Source: [Phialemoniopsis] sp. UDSM-2020
Taxonomy: Eukaryota > Ascomycota > Sordariomycetes > Thyridiales > Thyridiaceae
DNA: 64,000 nucleotides
Direction of reading: 5' to 3'
Assembly: GCA_018873225.1 (NCBI GenBank)
Contig: JAEILZ010000008.1
Coordinates: 930,001 to 994,000, forward strand
The notes under the pieces were generated by a model. That model saw only the letters and a list, made by a program, of their open reading frames with translations. It made no database searches and had not been told where the DNA came from. The position numbers and the translations under genes are program-made. This document shows, in pieces, positions 1 to 10,839 of this stretch. Numbering within the stretch: position 1 is the stretch's first letter; every line of letters starts with the position of its first letter.

Positions 1-408
1 GCCGGTGGGCAGGCGGCCGCGGATCCAGAACTGCGGGCCCTTGGTGGTGGGGATGTTGATGTCGTAGTTGGGGTTGGTGGCGGCCCAGGTGCCGACCTGG
101 CTCCAGTCGAAGGTCTTGCCGATGGCCTTGGGCGGCGTCGAGGCGTCGATGATGTCGACCTTCCACTTGTCGGTGCAGTGGGCGCCGCAGAGGCCGTTGG
201 AGCTGTCGACGTGGATGTGGGCCTCGCACTTGTTGGTGTTCTTGCGGCGCTCGAGGGGCTCGAGGTCGCGGGCCTGGACGCCGTCGTCGACGGTGACGCT
301 GATGGGGTCGATGCGGTTGTTGATGTCGGCGGCCGCGGGCTCAGCAGGCGCTGCGACGGTGGCGATGGCAAGCATGCCGGTGATGAGGAAGGTCTTGAGG
401 GCAGACAT
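1..408 (-). CDS. Small secreted protein, N-terminal part (runs off left edge)
   Basis: An open frame of 136 codons runs from the ATG at 408-406 to the window edge without a stop, so the C-terminus is missing. The first 20 residues (MSALKTFLITGMLAIATVAA) form a clear signal peptide. A short acidic, propeptide-like stretch follows up to the dibasic ERRK near residue 55. The mature part begins with a Cys-containing segment (KCEAHIHVDSSNGLCGAHC) and continues with Trp-rich, hydrophilic sequence. A TATA box and a pyrimidine-rich stretch lie upstream. I do not recognise the family. A secreted, extracellular or effector-like role is inferred only from the signal peptide and small cysteine-containing mature part. 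The frame, GC-rich codon use and promoter make it a convincing gene. Confidence 0.75.
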   Translation of the reverse strand, partial: MSALKTFLITGMLAIATVAAPAEPAAADINNRIDPISVTVDDGVQARDLEPLERRKNTNKCEAHIHVDSSNGLCGAHCTDKWKVDIIDASTPPKAIGKTFDWSQVGTWAATNPNYDINIPTTKGPQFWIRGRLPTG

Positions 409-587
409 TTTTGATGATAGATGGGTACTAGTTGTTGAACTGGTGAAGATGTTTGTGATGCTTGTGTTGGATTGGTTGTGCTTGTTTGGGTTTCTTTGTG
501 TGAAGGCTTGCAGAGGATTGTAGAATGAGATGTTGTTGATGGGATGAGGAAAGAACAGAAAACAGTTTAACAACGAGAAGACCATCT

Positions 588-595
588 CTTATATA
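588..595 (-). promoter_or_regulatory. TATA box of the secreted-protein gene
   Basis: On the minus strand this reads TATATAAG, about 180 bp upstream of the ATG at 408. The intervening leader is rich in C, A and T, as in many highly expressed fungal genes. Confidence 0.5.
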
Positions 596-3500
596 GACTT
601 TTTTTTCTTACTCTCTTCTGTTCATCTTGACTTGAAGACACAAGGACGTCTATGGCACTCGGATTAGGCATCTACAAAAAAGCCCTTGGCCCGAACAAGG
701 GCCTGCCAGAGGCGCATCGTGAGATGGGCGCAGTGCGGGTTGAGGCCCGAAGGCTATTCTCTACAACGACCGTCGATCTTGAATCTCGCGATGTTTGCAA
801 GGAGGTTTGCATGGAGTAAGTCAGCACAAAGCATGTAAGTCAGCCCTGGCGCTTGTTAATTTTAGATTAGGCGGGGAAGCCAGCCAGGTCGCGCTTCTGG
901 CCCCAATTGTCGGCTTTATCAGCTCCCAAAACAGACATCTTGGCATCCAGGCACCGAGATTAACAAACCACCAAATCAACATCGTCGACTATCTACCAGT
1001 AGCAGACATTTTTGAAATAGCATCTCCACAAGAAAACATCTTAAAAACAAGCGCTAGTTTTTCTTGATCTCGCTTCCGTCTCCATGATAGTAGGTGTCGT
1101 ATAATATAGCGTACAAAGCCGAGTAAGAACATCCAGATAAGTAGGCTAGTTTCGTCGATACCTTCGTGAATCCCTGCAAGGACAAGGCACTTTTTCAATC
1201 GAGATGAAGTGAGGCTCAAACACGAGACGGCGGTAATAGAAAGAAGCTCATTCAAAGGGCAAGCTGTATAACCTAAACAAGCTGGTCCAGATCTGGAGGT
1301 AATACTAGTAGCTGCAACCCGGGGTTCGAATTGACGGTTGCCTTGTTTGCGCTGAAGATCGCGCTAGTGGGAATAATGGGGACAACTGTTCGGCACGAAA
1401 GAGGAGACAGCCCTAATTAAAGGTCTCGCCAGGCGCAGCAACCCAGCTGCCAAGAGGGCGAGCCATCTTCAGTGTAACCGCGCCCACGATACGCGCCAGA
1501 TCAAGTGCATCTCCATGCAAATCATCATCGTCTATCTCGTTCGCTAACGGGAGCATCTATGGTGTCACTATCCCATGCCCCTGTTACCTCGGTCTCGATT
1601 CGCACTTTTCTCCCATGCTCTGGCATGTTGAATAGTCAAGCCGGCCCCCAGCCCTGGCCAAGACCTATACTTGCCATGCAGACCTTGTTTCTGTAGATCC
1701 ATAGCAGTCATATGACGTTGGCTACATCGTGAGGAAGTCCGAAGTCTAGCGCTCCTCGAAATAAGACGATGATGTCGTTGCCGATGCTTATACCGGTACA
1801 ACTGTTACCTCCAATATCGTTATCTCCATCCGTCTACGATGGCTGCAACAAGTTGCTCCTGCCTATATCTTCATTCGCGCCCTCGGGCAAAGCCACTTCC
1901 TCTTCAGCCAACCGAAACTGAGGACCGGCCACCTGTAGTACACCTGAATAGGATGTAGCACCAATGGTTTGCTGTCTATATCAGTACTCCAGGCAACAGA
2001 AACATGATGATGTTGTTACACTCAACACTTCTCGGACCTGTGCTTCGCTCTCCCATCACCCCTTTACTTTTTCTTCGCTCTTTCTCGGAATGCTCGCCCA
2101 ACCAATCTTACATAGTCACACCATGAAACTTGCTACAAGTCATGTTCAAGAAAGGCATGTTTGATGAACTTGACATACCCTATAGGCTAGCGAGATCGAA
2201 CATCACTGCCGTGTCGGGGACCCAGCACACCTGTACCTAACAAGTTGCGATGGACCTATGTATGCGGCATAGCGTCCCGGAGGATTAGATCAGATCACCA
2301 AGTCATGGTTCTGGGTACACTATCGCCGAGGCCCGACTGAAACCATGCGGATCTCCGACCTTATTCGCGACAGGAAAGATATGATTCTGAATAGCAGAGA
2401 GGTAGATAGCCTGGTAGTGCAGGCCATCAAGAAATCAAGAACAGCAAAGCTTTCGCCCGTGTCGGGTGCAAGAAATATCCAAGTCGATTCTAGCCGCTAG
2501 TTGAGCTCAATGATCTCGAAGGTTTAGCTCAAGCCGATGGCTGTGTTTCTTCGTTATGCGTGCTCATTGAGGCTTTGGACAGACGGCTCACATCCTCTGG
2601 GAGAACGCACGCACTGGCTCAAGGAGATTGGACAAACGCTACATCGAAGTCAAAACCAAAAACACCCAAACAGCAGGTCAACTAAGTGGACAGTGAGAAT
2701 CTACAGTTCGTCCCGGCTTAGGACATAGCAAATGATATCCGTGAGATGATGAGGGTGATGGGAAGTTGAGTAATTTACTGAATTTGTGGTGGTGTTCGGA
2801 CTCGCATGAGTAAACCATATGCGAGGAGATAGAGCAGAAATATAGAAAGTATGAAGCAAGGAGCAAGGGAAGAGGCGCAGAGATAGATAAGTCGAGCTGG
2901 AGGCTTGGGACGTAGCGGAAGGCTCACGAAATGGGCTATCTCAAGTCAGCGGGCACTTACTGTATCGTAAGATTTTGAATAGACACCCGAGACAAAGTTG
3001 AGTGAATCAGTATCCGGGGCAAGAACAGAGCTTCAGCAAAGGGTGCAATGCGGCAAGAGTGTGTAGAGGGAATGTTAGTTGAACATACAACAAGGCAGCC
3101 TTGGGGTGGTGAAGAGATCATAATAACCGCGTCTATTCAGAGAAGTTGGCAAGCCCAAAACCTGTGCTTCTCTCGCTGTCTTTTTTGGAGAATGTCTTCC
3201 CGAAAGAGCCCTTGACTAGACAATCGAGACAAGATTAGAAGGGACCATCACTCGCGTCATGGAGAAGAGCCCCTTGGACTGGCTTCCTCATGGCCATGAT
3301 CGGCTCCGGAAACATTATACTTGATCAAAAGCCAAAGCTTACCGAGATGACCAGCCCGGAATAAGTCAAGCCCTCCTCATTAAATCCGGCAGTCACATTG
3401 ACGGGCAGCCGTATTATGCTATTTTGGTCGTCTTCAGCTCCTCCTCGGCACTCAACCCTGCTGGTGGTAGATCCGCTCTCTCGGAGCAGCCTCGCCTTCT

Positions 3501-6500
3501 TCAGTACGAGAGATTTGAGCCTCGTAAAGATATCAATAGTCCGGTGGAGATTCGGCCCGGACCTACAACCACGAGACCCAGATCTTGGGTAACGCAACAT
3601 CTGGGCGGACATGGCAAGGCAAGCAGGGCACGTAGCACACAGATCCAGCATACTAGGCTTCTCCGGGCCGCGGTACACAACATCAGAAGCAGGCAGGCAG
3701 ACACGCAGTCGAGCTGTCCCGCTGTCGGGATACAAACTCTCAGCTAGGCTCATCATCCATGCACGAACGACGTCTGCCAAACCCGTCGCACAGTACGGAT
3801 CACAGCAGGATGCTTGAGGCACACAGGTAGACATCAGACGAGAAGCAAGACTCCACTATCAAGCCACTCATCCTCGCATCTACTCTCGGAGCAAATCACG
3901 ATCATGAAATATAGGGCATACACCATACGACGGCACTAAGTGAAAAGAGAGGGTCGTTGATCCCACAGTAGTCAGCGAATTATACGGCGACTCACTCGTG
4001 CGAGAGGGCAGATGGGAGGGCCGGGACTGCCGCACAGTGACATCACAAGTGTGTGAGCGCTACTGCACGAGCGGAGGTAGTAGGTAGCTCGCCCCTTGGC
4101 CCTGCGTCGTACAGACAGACAGGCAGACAGGACGTTCTTACTGTGCGTCTCTTGCCAGAGTTGTTAGTGCATGCGGTGTGCATAGCACTAACAACGAGTT
4201 GTGTGTACAACATTTGCCAGGTTGGGGGTGGTGGGTTGTTGGAGGCGAACACGACAGACCGGCCCCATTCTTATTTCTAAATCAAGAAACATCTGCCGGC
4301 AACAGACCACTCATGCGGTCGGTCGGAAGAACCGCGGCGTGCCGGGGCACACACACACTGCAGACAGTTTGGTAAAACCTGGTAACGTGCACGGTGGGCG
4401 TCGGGGGGCGTGAGCCGAGTGAAGGATGGGTTGGTGGGCTGTTTGGCGTCGTTGCCCGCATCGACGAGAAGGACCGGACGGTCGCCCCAACGCACCGTCG
4501 CCGCCAACAAGCCACAGCCCACCAACCCCCAGGAAACGAAGAGCTTGATGGGACGAGCTGGTGCCAAGCTTCCTGACGCCAAAAAAGCAAGTATTACCTA
4601 GCTCCAACTGTCGTCCACCTCGTGTCGTGTGATGATCTCACGCTGACGGGCTGGCTTGACAGCTTTCTGGTGGGTGAACGGTTGCCCCTGTCGATGAGAG
4701 TTTCGATCGATGGGACCGTCTGTCAAGGTATGGAGCAAAATGCTAACTAAATCCGAAAGGCAAAAGGAAAGAAATCCGGCCGGACCTTCCGTGCCCTGTG
4801 GATGATATGACGGTGCGGGACGTGCTCCGTAGAAAAGACCCAGAATGCCGAGCTGATGACCAGGGCAGGCATTTACGAGGCGGGGCAGGACTGGGATTCT
4901 TGGCAAGCTGAGAGTCGATGGACATTTGCATGACCAAAGACGTCCACTGCACTTCTGACCAACAGTGTGCTGCCGTTGCCGTTGCCAGGTCCCTCGTCAG
5001 TCGGACCCAACATTTGCCCGATTGAGGTCCCGTCGTGCGCGGCGAGACCTCCCAACCATGGAGTTGGGGGAGAGCCCAGCATGCCGTGATCCCTGCAGAA
5101 AAGCGCGGCCGGGCCCTCTCGATACGGGCCATTAAAGAACAAGGATGGGTATTAAGGTTTTGCTGGTCAACATTCCAGTTGTGCGCCCGATAGCTCTGGT
5201 GGCTTGCATGCGGTGCTGGCGCGGTGGCCGGTGCAGCAAGAAAAGGCGTCCTTGCATCAGCCAACGACAGCGAAGGTAATTCACCCAGCAGCCAACGGGC
5301 AACAACGGTTTTGCAGGAGTAGTCGTCCGTATTTGCCTAGGCAAGTGGACTGGCTCTCAGCGGCGGCGTCGTTGGGAACCAGGATATGCGGAGCCGCGGC
5401 TGGTGGTGGAGGTGGGATGGGTCCCATCGAATCTCCGGAGCTTCCATGCCTATTCGGCAGCAGGGGACAGACAGGCCAAGCTGCCAGTCTGTCTGGGCTG
5501 GGCAGAAGCAAAAAAACCTGGCAGAGGCGTAAGTCCAGTGTGCGCGGACAGCGGGAAATCGAGCGATGGCTTGCTGCACACACTTCCACTCGCACTGAGA
5601 TGGTCAGCTCAGGTGGCCGGGGGACCCCTGAGGCTGGCCAGCCACCCCCCCTGGTTCGCAACGACGACCACGCAGGCGTGCATACACGCGACGCAGCTTG
5701 TGCCTAGCTGCTGCGCTGGAGCTGCTGGAGCACACCACCTCTCACTGAATACGAAAGATCGACAGCAGGCAGGCCACCCACTCACTCACTGACCCAGTGG
5801 AAAAGAGAAAAAGAAAAATCCCACAGAACAACAGCGCATCGCATCAGCTGGGAGATCGTGGAATACTGGAAAAACAGAACACCAATGAGCGAAAATTCTA
5901 CCAGCTCTCTCGATTGCGACGAAAGCGATCAGCATTGGGTTTAACCGGATTGGGTAATCACCCAATGCGGGAATGAAAGAAAATAAAGAAAACTACGTCA
6001 GGTGTTTGCTGCTAAATGACCACTTTGAGCCTCCATTTGTTATCGATTTGGACGCTAAGGGCGATAATGCGATAAGCGAAAAACAAATAGTCGCGGAAGT
6101 GTGGCTTGCCGCCCGCGGAAACTCCTGAGGCTTTGTTGCTCTAGGACAATGGAATTGAAGCCATCGCTCCATCGCGTCAAAGAGCGTTAAGGTTGAGTGG
6201 CTTGCGAGGCTTGAGAGGGGAAAGAAAGGGCGCTGATCCGGCGGCCAGACAAGAAAGAGGCTTTCTTCTGACCAGATGTGGGGGAGGCTTGCCGACGGGC
6301 TGGGTTTCAACTGAGGCTTTTGGGGGATCACAATGACGATCAATCGACCAGAGCACGAGAGCACATCGAGCAGCGCTGAAAACGCCGACAGAATAAAGAC
6401 TGACCAGACAATGATCAAAGAGCATCGGTAGGAGCAACCATCGTGTCAATCATCACGGGATGACGAAAGCAGGAGGCTCTTTCCCCTGGTGGATGACCAC

Positions 6501-8404
6501 CTAGCCAATAGCATGAAACCTAAAAAAAGAAAGACCAATCAAAGAGCAGCATGAAGGCCAATCTCGGCTTTCCCATTACACCTTTCGTCACCACTTGCCT
6601 GGAAAAGCTCTTTCGCACCGATTACAGATCACGGCTTTGCGGTGCCGAATGCGGCTTTTCCATGTTTTGAACGTCATCAATGTGATGCGCGGAGAGCCTC
6701 GGAGAATAAAATGGTACACGACGATCGAGGAAAGCACAGAAATCCAGACCTCGGTGGGGCCTGAAAGCCGAGCCTGCCCTGATCGACAAAGGGAACAGTG
6801 CAAAGGCGAGTGAAAAGGGGGCATGGCCCGGATTTGCGCTAGAAAACCCGACTGTGGCTTCTGTGGGCTCTTAGTGCCCCGAACGCTCCCCAAAAGACCG
6901 CATTCAGTGTCTCGCTCCAGTGGGAAAATGGAGGCTTTTTAGGGGTTGCTCGGGTACTGGTGGGCTGTGTTTCAGGGGAAGAGCCGGCCAACGTGGTAGG
7001 CGGTTGGTGGGGGCCTCTAGCAAACGATAGTGGGGTCCGGTGGGAACCCACACTGCCGTTTCCGGGTTAGGGGAGGCCTGTGAGCCGCCCAAACATCACA
7101 GCCAAACGGTACTATTGGCAATTAGCAAACCAGACCGTCGTCTGGAGTCTTTGGGGTTCATCTCGCGAAGGACCCGGGTCCCATTTCCCCCATTTGGTCC
7201 CTCTTGATGGAAAAATGGCAACGGGAAAGATGGGAAGAAAGAATTGCGATGCGGTATCGAATACCTGGAGGCTTTGGTGGCCAGATGGCTGGCGAGATAC
7301 CTGTGGTGCAGGTGCATGATGCACCCGCCACCGCTGTATGCAGGTCGGGCGACGTGCAGCGCAGGGAGGCTTGTCAACGCTACAATACGAGCTGAGCGCT
7401 CGATTTCCTGTATGGTGTACCTGATGGCTGCAGCTCGACTGGCTGTCCGTGCTCGACGTGCTCTGTACCCTCTTGCTCGCTTAGGCATAGCCAAGTCGAC
7501 CATCCAACCACTCCCCTGCATCTCTTTTCGAGCCGCGTCTTTTTTTATTTTTGTTGTCCATGGTCTTTTTGCCATTTGCCAACCTCACTCCACCAAGCTA
7601 GTCCATGCAAGACCCACGAAGCCCGCAACCAGAAGCGAGAACACTGTGAGCCTGGCGGTGTTCTCCGTCTGCCGTCTCTTTCTCTACTGTGTGCACTCGT
7701 TTCTCTCCCAAAAAAAAGACCCGCGTGATGCTGTCATTGGTGCCCATTTCTCTCCTGACTACTGCTCTAGTCGCAGTTTGGCCGAGTCCACTCTGAAGAA
7801 GTAATTCTGGAACCCCGGATCGAGCTAGGTCTCTGGTCCAAGAGACAAAGCTGGCTGGCAGGCAGAGAGGCCAGACAGGTTGGGACCAAGACATGCAGAC
7901 AGGTAGGTAGGTACGTGATGGGTTGGGCCAAACGGCGGCCAGCCTGCCAACCTCGCAGGTACTTGCTCTCGCTCGTCTCTTCATCCCAGATACGACATGG
8001 CTTGCGTGGGCTAGTGCCGTGATGGGTTGGGGCCAGCTCGTTCGTCCCATCTCGTCTGTCATCCACATCGTATTCTGCCTTGGATCTTTGTCACCGTATC
8101 GCTTACTGGCTTGCCTGCTTGTAAGTGTGGTGCTGGAGCCCAAAGCTCTCCCAGCTCCATCGATCTCCATCCACACACACCTCCCCCCAAGCCCACCCTC
8201 CTCCTTTCCTCTCGATGTCGTTTCTGCTCATCCACTCACACCCGGGCTGTCTGTCCATGATCAGCAAACTTTCGGCTTCCGTCATGCAGAACCTCTAGCC
8301 AGTCGTCTCCACGACCGTTTGACGCCGCACTTGTCGATCTGGCGTGGCGTGGGCCCCAGACCACCTTCACGTCTCTTCTCGTTTTCTTTCTTTTGACCCG
8401 ACGT

Positions 8405-8758
8405 TACGTGACCTCTGCCTTCCCATCTCCATCTCTCGATCCAACCCCCCCTTCGCTTTGATAAAAGCCCGGCCTGATCCCAATCCCGGGACACACACCT
8501 CCTTCGACTCTCTTTTGCATTCCTCATCACAGGCAACAACACGTGTGAAGTCTTTCACTTGTGCAGATCTCGTAACAAAGATCGCACCCGACACTCGCTG
8601 CTTCTGGACAACCACCCAGAAACAAAGGTCATTCGCTTTTGGGACAACAAGGAAACAAAAAGTCTAAAGACAACCAACAACCATACTACGAAACAACTAA
8701 TACCTAATCGCCACCGTCACCATCTACCGAGAGATCATCAGTTCAAACAACCGTCAAG
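8405..8758 (+). promoter_or_regulatory. Core promoter and 5' leader of the GPI wall-protein gene
   Basis: TTACGTGACC (CRE-like) lies at about 8405 and a long pyrimidine-rich tract follows. A TATA-like GATAAAAG sits at 8460-8467. A CT-rich then A/C-rich leader (CAACAACC, CAAACAACCG) runs directly to the ATG at 8759. This order is typical of strongly transcribed fungal genes and suggests a 5' leader of about 200-280 nt. Confidence 0.45.
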
Positions 8759-10839
8759 ATGCGCTCTTTCTTCGTCGCTGCTCTGGCAGTGGGCGCTGCC
8801 TCCGCCTGGCAGTATCCCGACTGTGTAAGTTCTTGACTCCTGTGCCACGCTTTCATTTCTCGTGCGCACGCCTGCTTGCTTTGTGGTGTCTTGTCTTTCC
8901 TTGTCATCTCCGGGTCCCCTTGCATCGGGAGTTGGGAGCCGGGGTCCGTGTCCCTGGACCCTTGCATCGATCCTTTTTGCTTGGAAGTTGAGGTTGCGTC
9001 TCTTGTCCCAAGGGATTGGGTTCGGTTGGAATGGTGCCCTTGCGACGGCCCGCGCTGAGACAGCCCCAACGAAAATGGGCTGAATTCCAGTGGAATGTGC
9101 GCTCGACGGGCACCAGCACCCAAGCGAAACTCAAAATCCAAGGAAAAGCGGGCATCACGAGACATGGACCCCAGAATTCCCCGAGACATTTCAATGGGGA
9201 TTGGTGGCATGACGCCGCGACAGCATTTGCGCCAGCGAGCGGCATGGAAAAGAGAGTTTTGCGAAACACGCGCGCAGACAAGCCAAAATAAGCACAAGAA
9301 ATAGTCTTGCTGACCATTGAATTTTGTTTGTAAATATAGGAGCCCGACAACTGCTACCGCAACCTGATCGATAAGCGCTTCGAGAAGACCGCGCCCGAGG
9401 CCTGCTTCAAGTGGCTCGGCAGCACACACACCAACTCAAGCGAGATCCCCAAGGACTTCAACAACTGCAAGGACGTGACCAAGTTCTCGTCGGCCTGCTC
9501 GTGCATCACCTACACGGCCACCCACACCTCCACGCCGTCCACCAGCAGCACGCCCTACCCGACCACCACGCCCTCGACGAGCTCTACTCCCTACCCCACG
9601 ACTACGCCGTCGACCAGCAGCACTCCCTACCCTACTTCCACCCCGTCCACCAGCTCGCCGTGCACCACCAGCACTAGCACCTCGGAGAGCAGCCCGTACC
9701 CGACCACGACCCCGTCGACGAGCAGCACGCCGTACCCCACCACCACTCCCTCGACGAGCTCGCCTTGCACCACCAGCACGAGCACGTCCGAGTCGAGCCC
9801 GTACCCGACTACGACTCCCTCGACCAGCAGCACTCCCTACCCCACGACTACCCCGTCGACCAGCTCGCCTTGCACCACCAGCACGAGCACCTCGGAGTCT
9901 AGCCCGTACCCGACGACCAGCCCGACGACGAGCAAGCCGTACCCCACGACTACTCCCTCGTCGTCGCCCAGCAGCTACCCCACTAGCAGCCCGTCGTCGT
10001 CTCCCAGCAGCTACCCCACGAGCTCGCCCACGTCGAGCAAGCCGTACCCCACGACTAGCAAGCCGCACTCGAGCAAGCCTCACTCGAGCAAGCCGCACCC
10101 GACGTCGCCCTACCCGACTACCACTCTGCACACCACGACCAAGCACCACACCACGCAGTACACGACCTCGACCATCTACACCACCACGACCCGCACTATC
10201 ACTTCCTGCGGTCCCGAGGTTACCCACTGCCCTGCTGAGTCGACCGTCTGCGTGACCGAGACCATCCCCGTCACGACCACCGTGTGCCCCGTGACCACCC
10301 CGCCGCCGCAGTACACCACCTCGACCATCTACAAGACCACCACCCGCACTGTTACGTCTTGCGGCCCCGAGGTCACCCACTGCCCGGCCGAGTCGACAGT
10401 CTGCATCACCGAGACCATCCCCGTGACCACGACCGTCTGCCCCGTCACCACCGAGGCTCCTCCCCCGCCAGTCCACACGAGCTACCCGGCTCCTCCCCCT
10501 CCCCCTCCTGCGCAGAGCAGCTACCCTGCCCCTCCTCCTCCCGCGCAGAGCTCCAAGCCCGCTCCTCCTCCCCCGGCCCAGAGCAGCTACCCGGCTCCTC
10601 CCCCGCCGCCGGCCCAGAGCACCAAGCCCGCTCCTCCCCCGGCCCAGAGCAGCTACCCCGTCGCTCCTCCTCCGGCCCAGAGCACGCCTGCCTTCACCAC
10701 GACGACCAAGTCGCCCGTCACCGTGCCCAGCGCCACCGTCAGCACGCCCGCCCAGGTGCCCACTGCTGCCGCCGGCCGCGTGCGCATCGGCGTCGAGGCC
10801 CTGGCCGTTGGTGCCGTGGCCATGTTTGCCCTGTTCTAA
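8759..10839 (+). CDS. GPI-anchored Ser/Thr/Pro-rich cell-wall protein (mucin/adhesin-like)
   Basis: Exons 8759-8824 and 9340-10839; the 515-bp intron (GTAAGT...AATATAG, branch GCTGAC) is unusually long here. The product is about 521 aa. It has a signal peptide ([16 protein letters not shown]), then a short Cys-rich domain with about seven cysteines ([10 protein letters not shown]...FKWLG...ACSC). A Ser/Thr/Pro tract follows, built of [10 protein letters not shown] units and a 35-residue unit containing [13 protein letters not shown]. Next come two 51-residue modules, each with four cysteines ([10 protein letters not shown]...VCPV), then Pro-rich [10 protein letters not shown] repeats. The hydrophobic C-terminus ends [13 protein letters not shown] with no basic tail, which is a GPI signal. 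The layout fits a heavily O-glycosylated wall protein or adhesin at the cell surface. No ligand can be inferred. The reverse-strand frame over 9436-10950 is a composition artefact. Confidence 0.9.
9655..9918 (+). repeat. 105-bp in-frame tandem repeat (2.5 copies)
   Basis: Copies start at 9655, 9760 and 9865, the last partial. Each encodes 35 residues starting [16 protein letters not shown] and continuing with two PTTTPSTSS units. Copies differ mostly at third codon positions. Shorter [10 protein letters not shown] units precede the array. Confidence 0.85.
10159..10452 (+). repeat. 153-bp duplicated Cys-containing module (2 copies)
   Basis: Copies begin at TAC 10159 and TAC 10312. Each encodes 51 residues starting YTTSTIY and containing [16 protein letters not shown] and [11 protein letters not shown]. 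The proteins are nearly identical and differences are mostly synonymous. Similar modules recur in fungal wall proteins. Confidence 0.85.

Larger units (their letters stand above)
409..8758. other. Long gene-poor intergenic region
   Basis: I found no convincing protein gene in about 8.3 kb. All open frames are short (at most 192 codons), lack conserved motifs and overlap on both strands, as expected of chance frames. The longest lie at 3325-3834 (-), 5204-5707 (+), 7244-7804 (+) and 7598-8176 (-). The composition is mixed, with many short direct repeats of CAGGCAGACAG and GGTAGG type between about 3690 and 8000. The near-repeat CGTGATGGGTTGGG occurs near 7914 and 8019. No transposon protein remnant, tRNA or rRNA was recognised. 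The right end is the promoter of the wall-protein gene. A non-coding transcript or a fast-evolving small gene cannot be excluded. Confidence 0.5.

Noticed and set aside
3325..3834. 169-codon frame on the minus strand in the gene-poor region
   Set aside because: No recognisable domain, no promoter or splice context, and overlapping frames on the other strand.
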